The translations under genes and the position numbers were made by a program. Source: Cystobasidium ongulense (Eukaryota > Basidiomycota > Cystobasidiomycetes > Cystobasidiales > Cystobasidiaceae). Taken from it: a stretch of 64,000 nt of DNA. Positions within the stretch are counted from its first letter, which is position 1. Every line of letters starts with the position of its first letter. Shown piece after piece: positions 45,762-56,551 of this stretch. The stretch lies in the NCBI GenBank assembly GCA_022835595.1, contig BQUP01000010.1, forward strand, positions 140,236 through 204,235, in the 5' to 3' direction. Below the pieces are notes generated by a model, which was not told the DNA's origin, did no database searches, and saw nothing but the letters and a program-made list of their open reading frames with translations.

Positions 45762-47602
45762 CTACAACAAACTGTCATACACGGCCTTCTCCGCGGCTCT
45801 GTAAGGATCTAGAGTATGAGAGTCATAGAAGGGAAAGTACTGCGACATAATCACGTTCACTAGGCCCTTCTCGCGATCTGCCATCCAGTAGAGATTGCCG
45901 AGGCCTGCCCACCTATCAAGGAACAAGGCAGCACGCATTAGCTTCAGACCAGAACACCAGTCTGCGACTCGAACCTACCAAACACTGTTTGCACTCCGGC
46001 CGCTGCACAATGAAGCCAATTTTCAGCTCTTTACTGGCTACTTTGACGGAAAATATTCACCTTGGCAATGGATCCTTCGTCAGCATGCCAGCGAATGACC
46101 ATCCTTTCTCGATTCCTGGCAGACTGCGAGCGAAACGGGTCAACTACCTGCCGAGACTTAAGTCATTGGCGGCACTTACGGGACCACTGGGTTAGTGAGC
46201 TGTGGTATCACAGCAGGGATTGTTTGTTCCAGTGCTTTGTTTGTTCCAGCTGGCGTGCCGGCTAACTGATCCCGGAACATTTCGTCTACCGTCTTAGGCT
46301 CAAGCACACTCACGCCATTCTGGCCCTTCCCTTCGTTTATAAGAACGAAGAGTATCTTGATGTAGCTTGACGAGGCAGATACAACAGGTGAGTCTGGAAA
46401 TCCCTTTGCTGCAGATACCGACTCACTCTTCGGCTGTAATTATGCATCCGGCGCCTCCAGAGTGAAACGTTCCTTGTACGAAACCAGGTTGATGATCTGT
46501 GTCGCCTGCCTCAATACTCTGAAATTTGTCAGCGAAGGGAAAATATAACATACCTATTCTGATGAGGTTTCCTTCCGGAAGTCTCAGATGCATTGATGCG
46601 AGACGGTTTTCGCATTGCGTCGGCACCTATACAAGCGAAGGAAAGCGGTGTGTAAGTCCTCGCTTATTTAAATGCATAACCTTACCAGCCAGCTCACCCT
46701 GTTGAATTGTATATCTTTGCAGCCCAGTGGATCGAAAATATGATCTTTGCAGTACTCGCCTAGTGTCTGACCAGACACTCTCTCGACAAGTTTGCCAGCC
46801 CAGTCCATGCTGATGCCGTAATTCCAGTCTTCACCGGGTTGAGCGATTAAGGCTTGGTTGAATGTTTCCCACTTCGCAGAGTCGAATGGCTGATTTGCCG
46901 TCGTCCAATCATTTATTTTTTGGTTGAAGAACTTGATGAACAGGTTGCTCTTCAGCAATACTCTTGCCTTCGTCAGAACACATTCGAAAGCACTTACGGT
47001 GTAGGCGTAGCCAGCGGTATGTGACATCTACTTGGACCAACGGGAGATTGCCAATTGCGAGGAAACGCGTCGTAAGCTTGGGGCGGTAAATGGGGGGCAA
47101 GCGAGCGAGATACACAGACTGACTAGCATTCTTAAAGTTATTTTACGCTTTGGCGTACTTCCGTCAACCATTTTGACGTCTGCAAGCTCGCTGAGGAACA
47201 CGTCTACTGGCGCGTCGAGCTCAACTTTCCCTTGCTCGACCAATTGTCTGTATACAGCGAGAAGTCAAAAACGATTGCTTGTACCATGAGGAAAACCTGA
47301 TACTTACAAACAGGCGATAGCTGTTATAAGCTATATTAGGAAAGAGGTCAGTCATGGCATTGTTCAGCCAGAGTGGACAAAATGTGCGGACAGACCTTTG
47401 TGCAGGAGAAGCCCACAAAAGCTGTATCAGTTGTCATCTTTTGATCCTTCTTGTCGAGCCCTTGAACGCCAGCAGCGGCTTTGACCAGATAGTCTCCATT
47501 GCGATCCATCATCACGAAGACCGCACCAGGCAGCGCCTCCGGGTCGGCGCAGGCGGTATCAAGGATGGCCTGCACATCGTACTGAGCTTTCGAAGAGCCC
47601 AT
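45762..47602 (-). CDS. Beta-lactamase-fold serine hydrolase, copy A
   Basis: Eleven exons: 47602-47396, 47330-47308, 47247-47124, 47027-46998, 46931-46698, 46626-46554, 46496-46427, 46365-46180, 46123-46061, 46002-45979 and 45912-45762, 394 aa. It belongs to the class C beta-lactamase / EstB esterase family. The nucleophile motif is SCTK (SxxK), the Tyr motif is in GEDWNYGISMDWAG, and the third motif is HSGGAG. Other family marks are KITLRMLMSHTAGYAYT, FDPLGCKDIQF and a C-terminal WWAGLGNLYWMADREKG. There is no signal peptide, so it is probably cytosolic. Members hydrolyse esters, lactones or amides; the substrate is not predictable. A near-complete paralogue, in opposite orientation, lies at 51352-53291 with every intron at the same place. 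ATG 47602 is used; another in-frame ATG 57 nt upstream would add 19 residues. Confidence 0.9.
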
Positions 47603-48135
47603 GCTAAGAGTACCTGTTGAGCGGTGGGCAAGGTCAGAGACGGGAAGGGCAAGCGGCATCTCGTGGGCCGGCAGCGCCACTGCGCCCCACCCATCGATCC
47701 CATCGGCATGTGTGTCACGTGTCTTTTAACCGGGATGTGAAAGGCGCTTCACGGCAGATTGAGGCAGTCATTGTGGACGTAGGTGAATTGCTTTGCATAG
47801 CTACTGTGGCTCAGCCAAGTACGCTTGAGTCGCGCTAGGCGGCCGAGAAAAGCAGGGTTCGTCAAAAACCTAAAGTCTAACACAATAAACCACATTGATC
47901 CAACTGACTCCCATGATCTAATAACCTGAGCGACTACTCTTTGAATCTACCCTCTACTTCGGTAGAATGAACCTTTTGATTGGTATTGGACGAGATTTTG
48001 CGAGACTTGCTGACTGATTAGGTGCGTGTAGGCAGCGTAAAAAAAGGTGAAAAAGCTGAAACGAAAGAGACTAAGATATGGCTACATGACTGATTTTTCG
48101 AACTTCATTATTTATAATTGTTTCAAGATATCAAG
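47603..48135. other. Intergenic region between hydrolase A and LPMO B
   Basis: 533 bp, upstream of hydrolase A and downstream of the LPMO. No gene seen. A short A-run occurs near 48040. Confidence 0.4.
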
Positions 48136-50111
48136 TCATGAGTGATGGCTGAGCCTTCGGGGTCCATGTCTTCTAGTCTTGTTCGATTTCTTGTCTGCGA
48201 CACCGATTTTTCCATCTACGCATTGCGTACCGGGTGCTACTAAGCCCATATTGATCAAGGCACCGTCTGCGGTACACATCGAGAAGCTATTTCCGTCTTT
48301 AGAGCATACCATTGCTCCAGGTGAACATGGTTCCGGAGAACTTGATGAGACTCCAATTTTTCCATTCTTGCATACTGTTCCAGGTGCTACGAGACCCATG
48401 GAGATCCATTGACCACTACCACAGAGATAGAAAGATCCACCATCTTCTGAGCATTTGATACCAGTACCAGTGCACATCGTATTGTCAGGTAGAGTAGGCG
48501 TTTCAATAGCCGCCGGGGATGAAGTTGTTTTCGTCTTTGAATTACCCCGGCCACTTGAAAGGTTGACCACAGAAGAGATAGTGGGTTTCACGGTGGCAGC
48601 TTCGGAAGATACTGTCGCTGAAGACGAAGCTGCTCCACCGCGACCTGGCTTCAATGACACCTTCGTGCTTGTCGTTTCGGGTCGCTTGACTGGCTCTTGA
48701 GTAGTAGAAGATGAGGTAGGTTCAGGAGTCTTGACAGGTGCTGAAATGATTGGCTCAGGTGTATATTCATTTTCACCTCCGCCATTGCCATTATCAGGAG
48801 CCGCGCCAGTGTTCGAAACCAAGGTAACAAGCTTGTTGATATTCATTTGGTCATTGGTGCATCCTGCAGTCTTGAGTGCGTTTTGACCTGGCTTCTGACC
48901 TGCCCACATACCGCCATAAACTACCGAATCACCAGGATTTGGGAAGACGATTTCGTCACCCTGTGATATCGAGAGCCCGTATTAGCCTTTGGTGTTCTCG
49001 AATGGCTATGCACCCGTTCAATGTAGGAGAAGGGCTTATCCGTACCTCAACAGTATGGCACGTGCCAGCGAAAGTATTTGCTCGGAAGATTGAAGGAAGC
49101 TTGATTGATGACGTAGAAGATGATTCGATATCGACTGCTGCACAATTCATGTACATTTCACGATTGCCAACTCTGTTAAGTTCGGAGGAGGCATGTCAGT
49201 TGCTTCATGGGGTGGGCTTATTCCGCTCGCACAATAACTGCTTACTTGTTAAACCACTTTTTAAGGCAAGATATGCTAAAGTCAGTCATTTGCTTTCAAC
49301 TGATGGAAACTCGGGCATGTTTTCCACTTACTGTCCACGCCAGGAGGACATTCTTTCCAGCGGGTACATTCGCAGGAATCTGTATGTATGGCAATCATAG
49401 TGCGCCATGAGTAAAGAAGGGGGAAAGGGGAGGTTACTTGTGTATATCAACTCACCTTGAAGGAGTATTTCTTTTCGATTGGGCAACCGCCAATAACAGA
49501 ATGCACGACGCCAAAGGAATTTCCGCCGTCACTGCAGTTGAGAGGAGAAACAAGAATACCAGATTAAAACTATTACTTCTGGTATATACGCAGGATGTGT
49601 AGGAATGCACTCACTAGGACAGAGAAAATTGACACGATCCTCCTCCATGAACAGCTGACCCATCGAGGGTGACTTCATATTGCTGTCCTGCTTTTATTGT
49701 TTCTACAGCATGACTTTTCCCAGGAACATCTTGCTGATATCCTTTGCAAGCGAAATTTCTGGGTGGGAAGAGAATTCGAAGAGCAAGCGAAAGCAAGTAC
49801 ACATGTTAGTCGATATACTCTACTCGCTTTGAACGACATGCACCAAAGGGAAGACAGCGACCAAAGCGCGCTCTTTGTCTTTCGATACGAGTGCAAGCAA
49901 GCGAGACTTACGAGCCATCTTCGAGGAGCGGAGCAGTCATGGAGTAGTCGTATCCAGACCAGTCGTATTGTGGGTTGTTTTCGCCTCTCAAAGGCGCAGG
50001 ATGTGTGAGTCTTATGTGTGCGTTGACTGGGCTAGGTCCCTCTGCCAGCATGATGAAGAGACCCAGTGAGCTGGCCAGCAGCGAAGTGAGCGTTGAGCGT
50101 TGTGGTGACAT
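48136..50111 (-). CDS. AA11-type lytic polysaccharide monooxygenase, copy B, two C-terminal modules
   Basis: Copper enzyme family that oxidatively cuts chitin. Seven exons: 50111-49912, 49758-49615, 49531-49456, 49379-49332, 49256-49246 (11 nt), 49172-49046 and 48960-48136, 476 aa. A signal peptide ends at PVNA, so the mature protein would begin with the copper-brace histidine HIRLTHPAP. The second histidine is in [14 protein letters not shown], and the axial tyrosine in [27 protein letters not shown] and WFNKVGNRE also match AA11 enzymes. A Ser/Thr/Pro-rich linker (about 275-370) leads to two similar cysteine modules ([11 protein letters not shown]...[15 protein letters not shown] and [11 protein letters not shown]...[15 protein letters not shown]), like the X278-type modules attached to AA11 enzymes. 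The tail is basic ([12 protein letters not shown]). Secreted; acts on chitin or the cell wall (inference from family). Confidence 0.92.
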
Positions 50112-51351
50112 GACTGCCTGAGCGTGGTTATCTAGCAAAATCGATAGACTGGCTATGCGCTGCTGTCCGGCCTGTTCCTGTCGTGATGTTCCTGCGGGCA
50201 ATACAAAGAGTGTGTGGCGTGTGTAGGGAAGTACAGAGCAGGGTGATAGGGAAGGGTGGTGAAGGAAGAGCCAGGAAGTGGAGTGAAGTAGACAAGCACG
50301 AATGAACTGTTCGTATCAGGTGGGCTGGTCAGAACGAGACAAGAGGATGAACAGACTTACCTGACTCTGTCGAACAAATTGACCTGGCTTTGGTTGTAGG
50401 ATCCGCAAAACTGAAGAACCCGGTTATGCAGCGACAGTCGACGAACGAGTGTCTGAGTTGGACCAGACAACTGTTGCTCGACAAGGTAGCTAGAGCAGTG
50501 CAGAGCAGAGCAGAGAAGCGTCTTGCTCGGCCTTCTCGTATCTTGAAAACGAATTAATGCGAAGAGAGATTTTGATCGGACTCGAAGAAGGAAGTTAAAT
50601 GAAAAGAAGATGGAAGGGGAAAAGAGAGAGAAAAGGCCAGAGGCGGTGATGGAAAGAATGCTGCTCCTGGGCTTGCTTTGCTTGCTCGAGCTGTCCACTG
50701 AAGAAAAGCGTCAAGGCGTCCTGCTGTCATGTCGATGCAGATGTGATGTGGTTGCCATGGCCAAAGCGCCTCGTCTGGCAGCATCTTCCAGACAAAAGCC
50801 AGTCTTTGTGTTCTGATGTGCGGAACAGGAACCACCCTTGAAGTTTCTGAAGAGATTAGAGCCAAATCACTCTTTAGGATGCGCTTGACACGACTTCGCC
50901 TCGTTCGTTGCAAAGTGTCCTCCGCAATGGTGTCCAATCACGTGACTTGAAAGGACCCAGACAATCTGAATCAACCTTTCCAAATCTCAATCATAGTGAT
51001 TTGTTCGGACCTGCATGTCTTTGAAGCTAAACAGGTACAGCTTCACAGTGAAATTGTCTAAAACTACGTCGAGCAAGTCCTGCTGACCCACAACGACCTT
51101 CAAAGCAGATCTTGAGAAGACCGCGGATGAGGCTTCCGGCGGTTGGAGACACTCACGCGGGCCGGCCAACAAAGGCACTTCCTTCAATGTACGAACAAGC
51201 TTATTTCGTCTCCACTATCTTCGTATTTTGAATAGCGGAGCCTTTTCACATCCTTCTCCTTTCTTCTTGACCAACCCAAAGCACATACTTCTCCATCTTG
51301 ACATCCGGTGCCCCAGCTTTTTCAATCCTTGCACCCCACACGATACAACTT
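50112..51351. other. Divergent spacer between the two hydrolase/LPMO pairs
   Basis: 1240 bp between the start codons of LPMO B (-) and hydrolase A' (+), so it carries both promoters. It is the longest gene-free spacer in this half of the window. Long minus-strand frames (around 50357-50937) have no ATG start in frame and no domain and lie over CT-rich sequence that is probably the LPMO 5' region. I saw no inverted-repeat arms that would mark the duplication junction. Confidence 0.5.
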
Positions 51352-53291
51352 ATGGCGCCAACCACGGGCAGCTCGGCAGACGCATTATCCGAAAGCATTG
51401 ATCGTGCACACTTGGACACGAACAAGTCCAGCAACAAGGTACAAGAACAAGTACAAAAGATATTAGATGATGCATGTGCAGAAGAGAATGCTGTGCCCGG
51501 TTTGGTGTTCGGAATGATGGATCGCAAGGGTAATTATCTAGCTAAAGCTGCAGCTGGTGTGAGAGGATTGAATAGGAAGGATGAGAAGATGACTACAGAT
51601 ACTGCTTTCGCTATTTACTCATGCACAAAGGTGTGTCTTCGCATACAGTTTCGGCCTCTATAACGCTGAAATGGCTGACCTCCTTGGCCTCACTATCTTA
51701 TACATAGATGCTTGCAGGTATCGCTTTGATGTAAGTTTTACTACCTTTGACACGCATTGATCTGCGTGAATGATGATACTGATGAGACGGACACTCAGGC
51801 AACTAGTTGAACAAGGCAAAGTCAAGCTTGACGATCCAGTCGAGAATGTTCTTCCTGAGATTAAGGAAGTTCGAATGGTAGATGGCAGCGAACCAAAGAA
51901 CAAGATTACCCTTCGAATGCTTGTGAGTTGTTGCTGTCTTGTACCTTATGTGAAGGTGGAATACCTTTCAGCAGAGAATTAACGAAAGGTTTGGTTCTGG
52001 CGCGCGGTAGCTCTCCCATACTGCCGGATTCAGTTATACCGTGAGTTAAGTCCAGCACAACGTGCCAGATCTTTATATCCGAACAAAACAGACATTGAAA
52101 GTGTTCTCGTAGTTCTTCAGCCAAGACATCAAAGATTGGGCTGAGAAGAACGGTCTAGATGAATTCGAACCAGGAACTTTTGATGCTTATAAGCAGCCTT
52201 TGATAGCCCAACCAGGTGAAGACTGGAACTATGGTGTTAATATAGATTGGGCTGGTAAAGTCTTGGAGAAGATTACTGGTAAATCACTGGGAGAATATAG
52301 CAAGGATAATATATTCGACCCCCTCGGTTGCAAGGACATTCAGTATAGTAGGGTAAGTACACTTTCCCTCACACGGACATCGAATGGACCTTTTAAAGCA
52401 TCATCTTTGAACTTCTAGCTCGCACCTCAATGCAAGGACCGATTCGTCTCCATGCATCAGCGCCACTCAGATGGCACTATTGAGCAGAGAGGTGAGTATT
52501 TGAAGTCACTATACTAGCTTAGCTCTGCTAATCTGGAGAGTAAAAACAGATCACATGCCATTCACGACTAAGGGATCCTTCGACTCTGGCGGTGCAGGAT
52601 GCCTCGGTACCCTCGAAGAGTAAGCGTTTCTGGCCAGATGCTCGCCAAGTCGATAAAAACTGAAATCCACTTGGATTTTCAGTTACCTCAAGTGCATCTA
52701 TATTATGATCAACGAAGGCAAAGGCGCCAATGGAGCTCAAATTCTGAAGCCTGAAACGGTCGATGAGATGTGGCAGGACCAGCTTGCTGGAAAACAGCCA
52801 GAGAAGATTAATGCTCTTGGACGAGACATCCCTGCCGTTAGACCAGACCTCACCAATGTGGTCAAGCCGTAAGTTCCGACCTATTGGCCTGATTGTAAAG
52901 ACATTTCGCTGAAGATCTGGACTCCTCAGACTTCCTTTCACTACCGCTGGCTGGGCAATCACCGCCCAGCTTACCCACGATGCCTGGCCAACGTGAGATT
53001 GGATTCATTGCAAGTTCAGAAGTATGACAGCTGATCCGATGATCTTTGCATGCGTAGCGGCCGAAGCCCCCGCAGCATTTGGTAAGTCTTTGGTACTGAC
53101 CGTTGAGCGCACACAGCCAGCTAAGGCTACTACATTGCAGGTGGGCTGGTCTACCGAATCTGTTTTGGATGGCAGACCGAGAGAAGGGAGTCGTCAATAT
53201 GGTCCTGTCTCAGGTCGTTCCATTCAATGATCCCAAGACTCTCACGCCCTGGCTCGCTGCTGAGAAAGTCGTCTATGACAGCTTGGCTTGA
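51352..53291 (+). CDS. Beta-lactamase-fold serine hydrolase, copy A'
   Basis: Paralogue of the hydrolase at 45762-47602, in the opposite orientation. Eleven exons: 51352-51630, 51708-51730, 51799-51922, 52011-52040, 52113-52352, 52419-52491, 52550-52619, 52683-52868, 52930-52992, 53058-53081 and 53141-53291, 420 aa. Exons 2, 3, 4 and 6-11 have exactly the lengths of copy A (23, 124, 30, 73, 70, 186, 63, 24, 151). Exon 5 is six bases longer, and exon 1 is longer owing to a hydrophilic N-terminus (MAPTTGSSADALSESID). Active-site motifs SCTK, WNYGVNIDWAG and DSGGAG are present; the third motif starts with Asp where copy A has His. There is no signal peptide. Both copies look functional. Confidence 0.92.
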
Positions 53292-54332
53292 AATTGAAGT
53301 CTCTGACTTGTCTGTGAAGCTGTAAGCGTACATACTGGATTGAAACTGCCCTTCATGGGTCAAAGCCAAATCTTGTAATAGTGAATTGTCCAAGTTGTTC
53401 CATCTCCGGCGGAGCATGGCCCAATGCCATGCAAAGTGATTTTACTCTCTCCTTCCGACTACTCGTGTGCTATAATTTATAGAAGGGCATTTGGCTGTTT
53501 CAAAGTCTCCCACACGCCATACAGTCGTCAGTACAGTAGTGCGAGTGCGAGTGAAGCAAACGTACGCAGGCCCATAGTGCGAGCTGGTTCGACTTCCGAT
53601 CGTCCTGAAGCAACAGCGCAGTAAACAGCAGCATCAGCAGCATCAGCAGGGTACGGGAGATACTAGCATCAAGACACAGACCGACAAGTTTTCTGCAGAG
53701 AGCTGCAACATTTTGAGTGATGTACACGGGTCCAGCGTCTTCCGGGCTGGAGCTGAACGCAGAGCCTCAAGAAATGTGAAAAGTGACAGCAAGCATCGCT
53801 GTCATGTCTGGACTACCGAAGTCCTACATTCAGTCTTTCTGACTTCTCGAGATGCCGAACAGAAGACATTGTTCATTGCTTTCCCAGTGTCTTCAAGATC
53901 ACGAAGCATTGGAATCTATAAATGTCACGGTAACAGCCCTCGGCTGACTTGCGAGAACGATAGCATCGCATGCGACGGTCGTTCTGCCCAGCCACTCCCA
54001 GCCACTGATGCAGAGAAACTATCAGCGGTCATGGCTGCTCTGTTCCTTGGACCTCCTTCAACCCTTCCAGACTTTCTTTCGACACTACACCGACACCTAT
54101 AGGGTCTTCTTAGCTGACTGTAAAGACTGCCACCACACTCGTTACCAGCCAGCCTTCCAATCCTCATCGCTGGCGGTGTCTACGCCCGTTACCTACATCA
54201 CTATATTGTGGCCATACTACCCAAAGCTTAAACAAATCAAGGACGATCATCCTCCGTCCAACGCCTTCCGTTGCCAGCACTATCAAGGATACAGCGTGCA
54301 CACCATTCAGAACGCCTGCAGGACGGGACGGT
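53292..54332. other. Intergenic region between hydrolase A' and LPMO B'
   Basis: 1041 bp, about twice the matching spacer in the left pair. It contains an imperfect CAG/CAT trinucleotide run near 53610-53650. Open frames here (for example 53713-54102) have no domain or splice support. Confidence 0.45.
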
Positions 54333-56024
54333 ATGAGATCAATGCCGCTGGCCGCGCTGGCGGTGCTGCTGCTGCAGTGTACACCCTCGATTTGGGGCCA
54401 TATTTTTATGAGCGAGCCTCCAGCTCTAGGATCGGAGAAAAGCTCTGCTCCTCGCGATTACAGTATTACTAACCCCGTCTCGTCGTTGGGCAAGTAAGTC
54501 TCTATTATTGGATTCTCAGATTATCAGGGATCTGGCAACTGATCACCTATTTTATTTCCGCCTCCCCTCGACTTTATCTGAATATGCTTCCCTCGACTTT
54601 ATCTAAATATCTAATGGTCACCAGAGATGGATTTCCATGCAAGGGAGCGATCAAAACCATGCCTGCCGGCATTACGCGAACGCCTTACAACGCTGGCGAT
54701 GATGTCACTATCACCATGTCTGGGTCAGCTACACATGGAGGCGGTTCCTGCCAGATAGCTCTCTCGTAGTGAGTTGCTAGAGACTTTTCGAGCCAAATAG
54801 GACGTATCGCCGTTACTGAAGTAACATTGCAGTGATGATGGAAAGACTTGGGGAGTGATACACTCATTCATTGGCGGCTGCTTGGCAAGCTCAATGTCTC
54901 TTTCGTTCAAGGTGAGCTGGCATACGCGCAACTTCGTTCACTCACAATAGTGCTGGTGACTGACCTGAAGTTTCCTCAGATACCACCCGCAACGCCAGGC
55001 GGCGAGAATGTTATGCTTTCTTGGAGTGTGAGTCTACGCATTATACGAGGGGTCTACCTTCTAATAACGCGAATTTCTCGTTCAGTGGCTAAACAAAATC
55101 GGAAATCGCGAACTCTATCAGAATTGTGCGCCGATAACGATTGCTTCCAAATCCAAGTCTATGAAGGTCCCGGCTATCTTCAAAGCTAACCTTGGGGATG
55201 GTTGCGCAAGTGTAGAGGTATGACCGCAAGCTACCTCTCACACCAGCGGCCGGAATGCAGACTGAGTACTTTCTACAGGGTGTGGAAAGTGTCTTCCCGA
55301 ATCCTGGCAAGTTCGTCACATACGGAGGTCCCTATGCCGGAACACCTCCATCGCCAGGCGCTGGTCTCGCGGGATGCTCGGATGGGGGAACAGTCACTCT
55401 CAGTTCAAACGGTAGTCCGGCGAAAGCGAAGTCTCCTCCGGCAAACACTTTTTCTAAGCAGAATGCACCTGCAGACACGCCAGAGGACAGTCCGGAGACT
55501 GCCCCTGAGAATACTTCCGAAGCGCCCTTTGCGAACACATCCGAGGATACCGCTGATACAACTACAGCTAATAATGGAAAGATTCGGGTCCAAGGAAAAG
55601 CACGAGTCAAGAAGAAAGGGCCCAAGAACAAGCTTACGGCTGACACTAGAGTCAAGGGATCTGGGAAAGCTAAGTCACCGACATCGCCCCAGGCGAACAC
55701 TGCCGCTCTTGCAAAGGCTCCAGGAGGTTCAGATGACAGCGATGCACAAGCATCTGCTAGTTCCGCCGATTCGTCATCTGCAGATGACTCGGGCGTTACA
55801 GTCTCGGGACCTGTGCAAGCTGGAGGTGCATGCAGCGGAGGTCTCGGGTGTTCCAGCGACGGAAAGTCATTTTTCTTGTGTGGTTCCAGTGGATGGATAT
55901 CAATGGGTAAGCGAGCATGACTGTTTATTTGGAACGTATTAGCTGAAAGCGTGCTTGAACAGGTTCCGTAGCAGCTGGTACCACGTGCAAAAACGGAGCC
56001 ATCGGTCATGCAGGCGCGCGTTAA
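54333..56024 (+). CDS. AA11-type lytic polysaccharide monooxygenase, copy B', one C-terminal module
   Basis: Paralogue of the LPMO at 48136-50111, opposite orientation. Seven exons: 54333-54493, 54625-54768, 54833-54911, 54980-55027, 55086-55217, 55279-55906 and 55963-56024, 417 aa. The signal peptide (MRSMPLAALAVLLLQC) ends before HIFMSEPPALGS, again placing His at the mature N-terminus. The second copper His is in THGGGSCQIALSYDDG and the tyrosine in NRELYQNCAP. VFPNPGKFVTYGG is conserved. The Ala/Pro/Lys-rich linker is basic and longer (about 245-375), and only one cysteine module follows (CSSDGKSFFLCGSSGWISMG, then VAAGTTCKNGAIG). Exons 2 and 4 have the same lengths as in copy B. The intron that creates the 11-nt exon in copy B is absent here. 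Spliced C-terminus: AGAR. Confidence 0.92.
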
Positions 56025-56551
56025 TACACCGGGGTACTCAATACGAAAGCTCAAGCTGTTTCTATAGTCCTGTACGACGCAGATCGGATACATCTGATAT
56101 GAGACGCGTGACAAGACTTGTGTGACATACAAGTGCAATTGGCGGCTCGGCGTTCTATATCTCCTAAATGAATGCAGGAGCAATGGCAATGTGTAAGCCG
56201 GTGTGCGCGTGGTGCGCTGGTCCAATAACAACACCGCTGATGCGACATGGTCTTTTACAGCATGGGTATCGCCTCTGCGTCTGAATGTTTCAATCTTGCT
56301 GGCAGCGTGTGTAAGCAACGCGAACTAATGACTTCGAAATAACGCCTTCAACCGAACGAAAATGACGATTGACCATGGCGTAAGAACGAGTAGCCAGTTT
56401 ATGCCCTTATAGTAGACAACAATCCCTTGTGCGTGGCCGAGGTCCTAGAGAACGTCTGGTACGTTCGGCCCGAGTGATTGTAAATGTAGCCCAGCGAACT
56501 CATCATCGATTGCACATTGTATCGGTAGGATATACTCGATAGTGTAGCAGT
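56025..56551. other. Intergenic region
   Basis: 527 bp between LPMO B' and the OB-fold gene. No supported feature. Confidence 0.4.

Larger units (their letters stand above)
45762..56024. repeat. Duplicated two-gene block, order A(-) B(-) A'(+) B'(+)
   Basis: The hydrolase and LPMO genes each have one paralogue in this 10.3-kb block. Along the chromosome the order is tandem (A, B, A', B') but the second pair points the other way. A simple inverted duplication would give A B B' A', so at least one further inversion or gene-by-gene duplication is needed. Coding similarity is clear at protein level with shared intron positions, while introns and spacers no longer match, so the duplication is old. 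Confidence 0.85.

Noticed and set aside
45913-45978. tRNA-like T-arm string (GGTTCGAGTC on the minus strand)
   Set aside because: It lies across a hydrolase intron, and no acceptor stem, D-arm or anticodon arm can be placed at tRNA spacing.
50554-50937. Minus-strand frame of 127 codons in the divergent spacer
   Set aside because: No ATG start, pyrimidine-rich low-complexity coding (FFPSPPLAFSLSF...), and position upstream of LPMO B fit a 5' region rather than a gene.
55332-56318. Open frame of 328 codons antisense to LPMO B'
   Set aside because: It mirrors the Ala/Ser/Pro/Lys-rich linker of the LPMO on the other strand, has no domain, and the sense strand has splice-supported, conserved LPMO exons.
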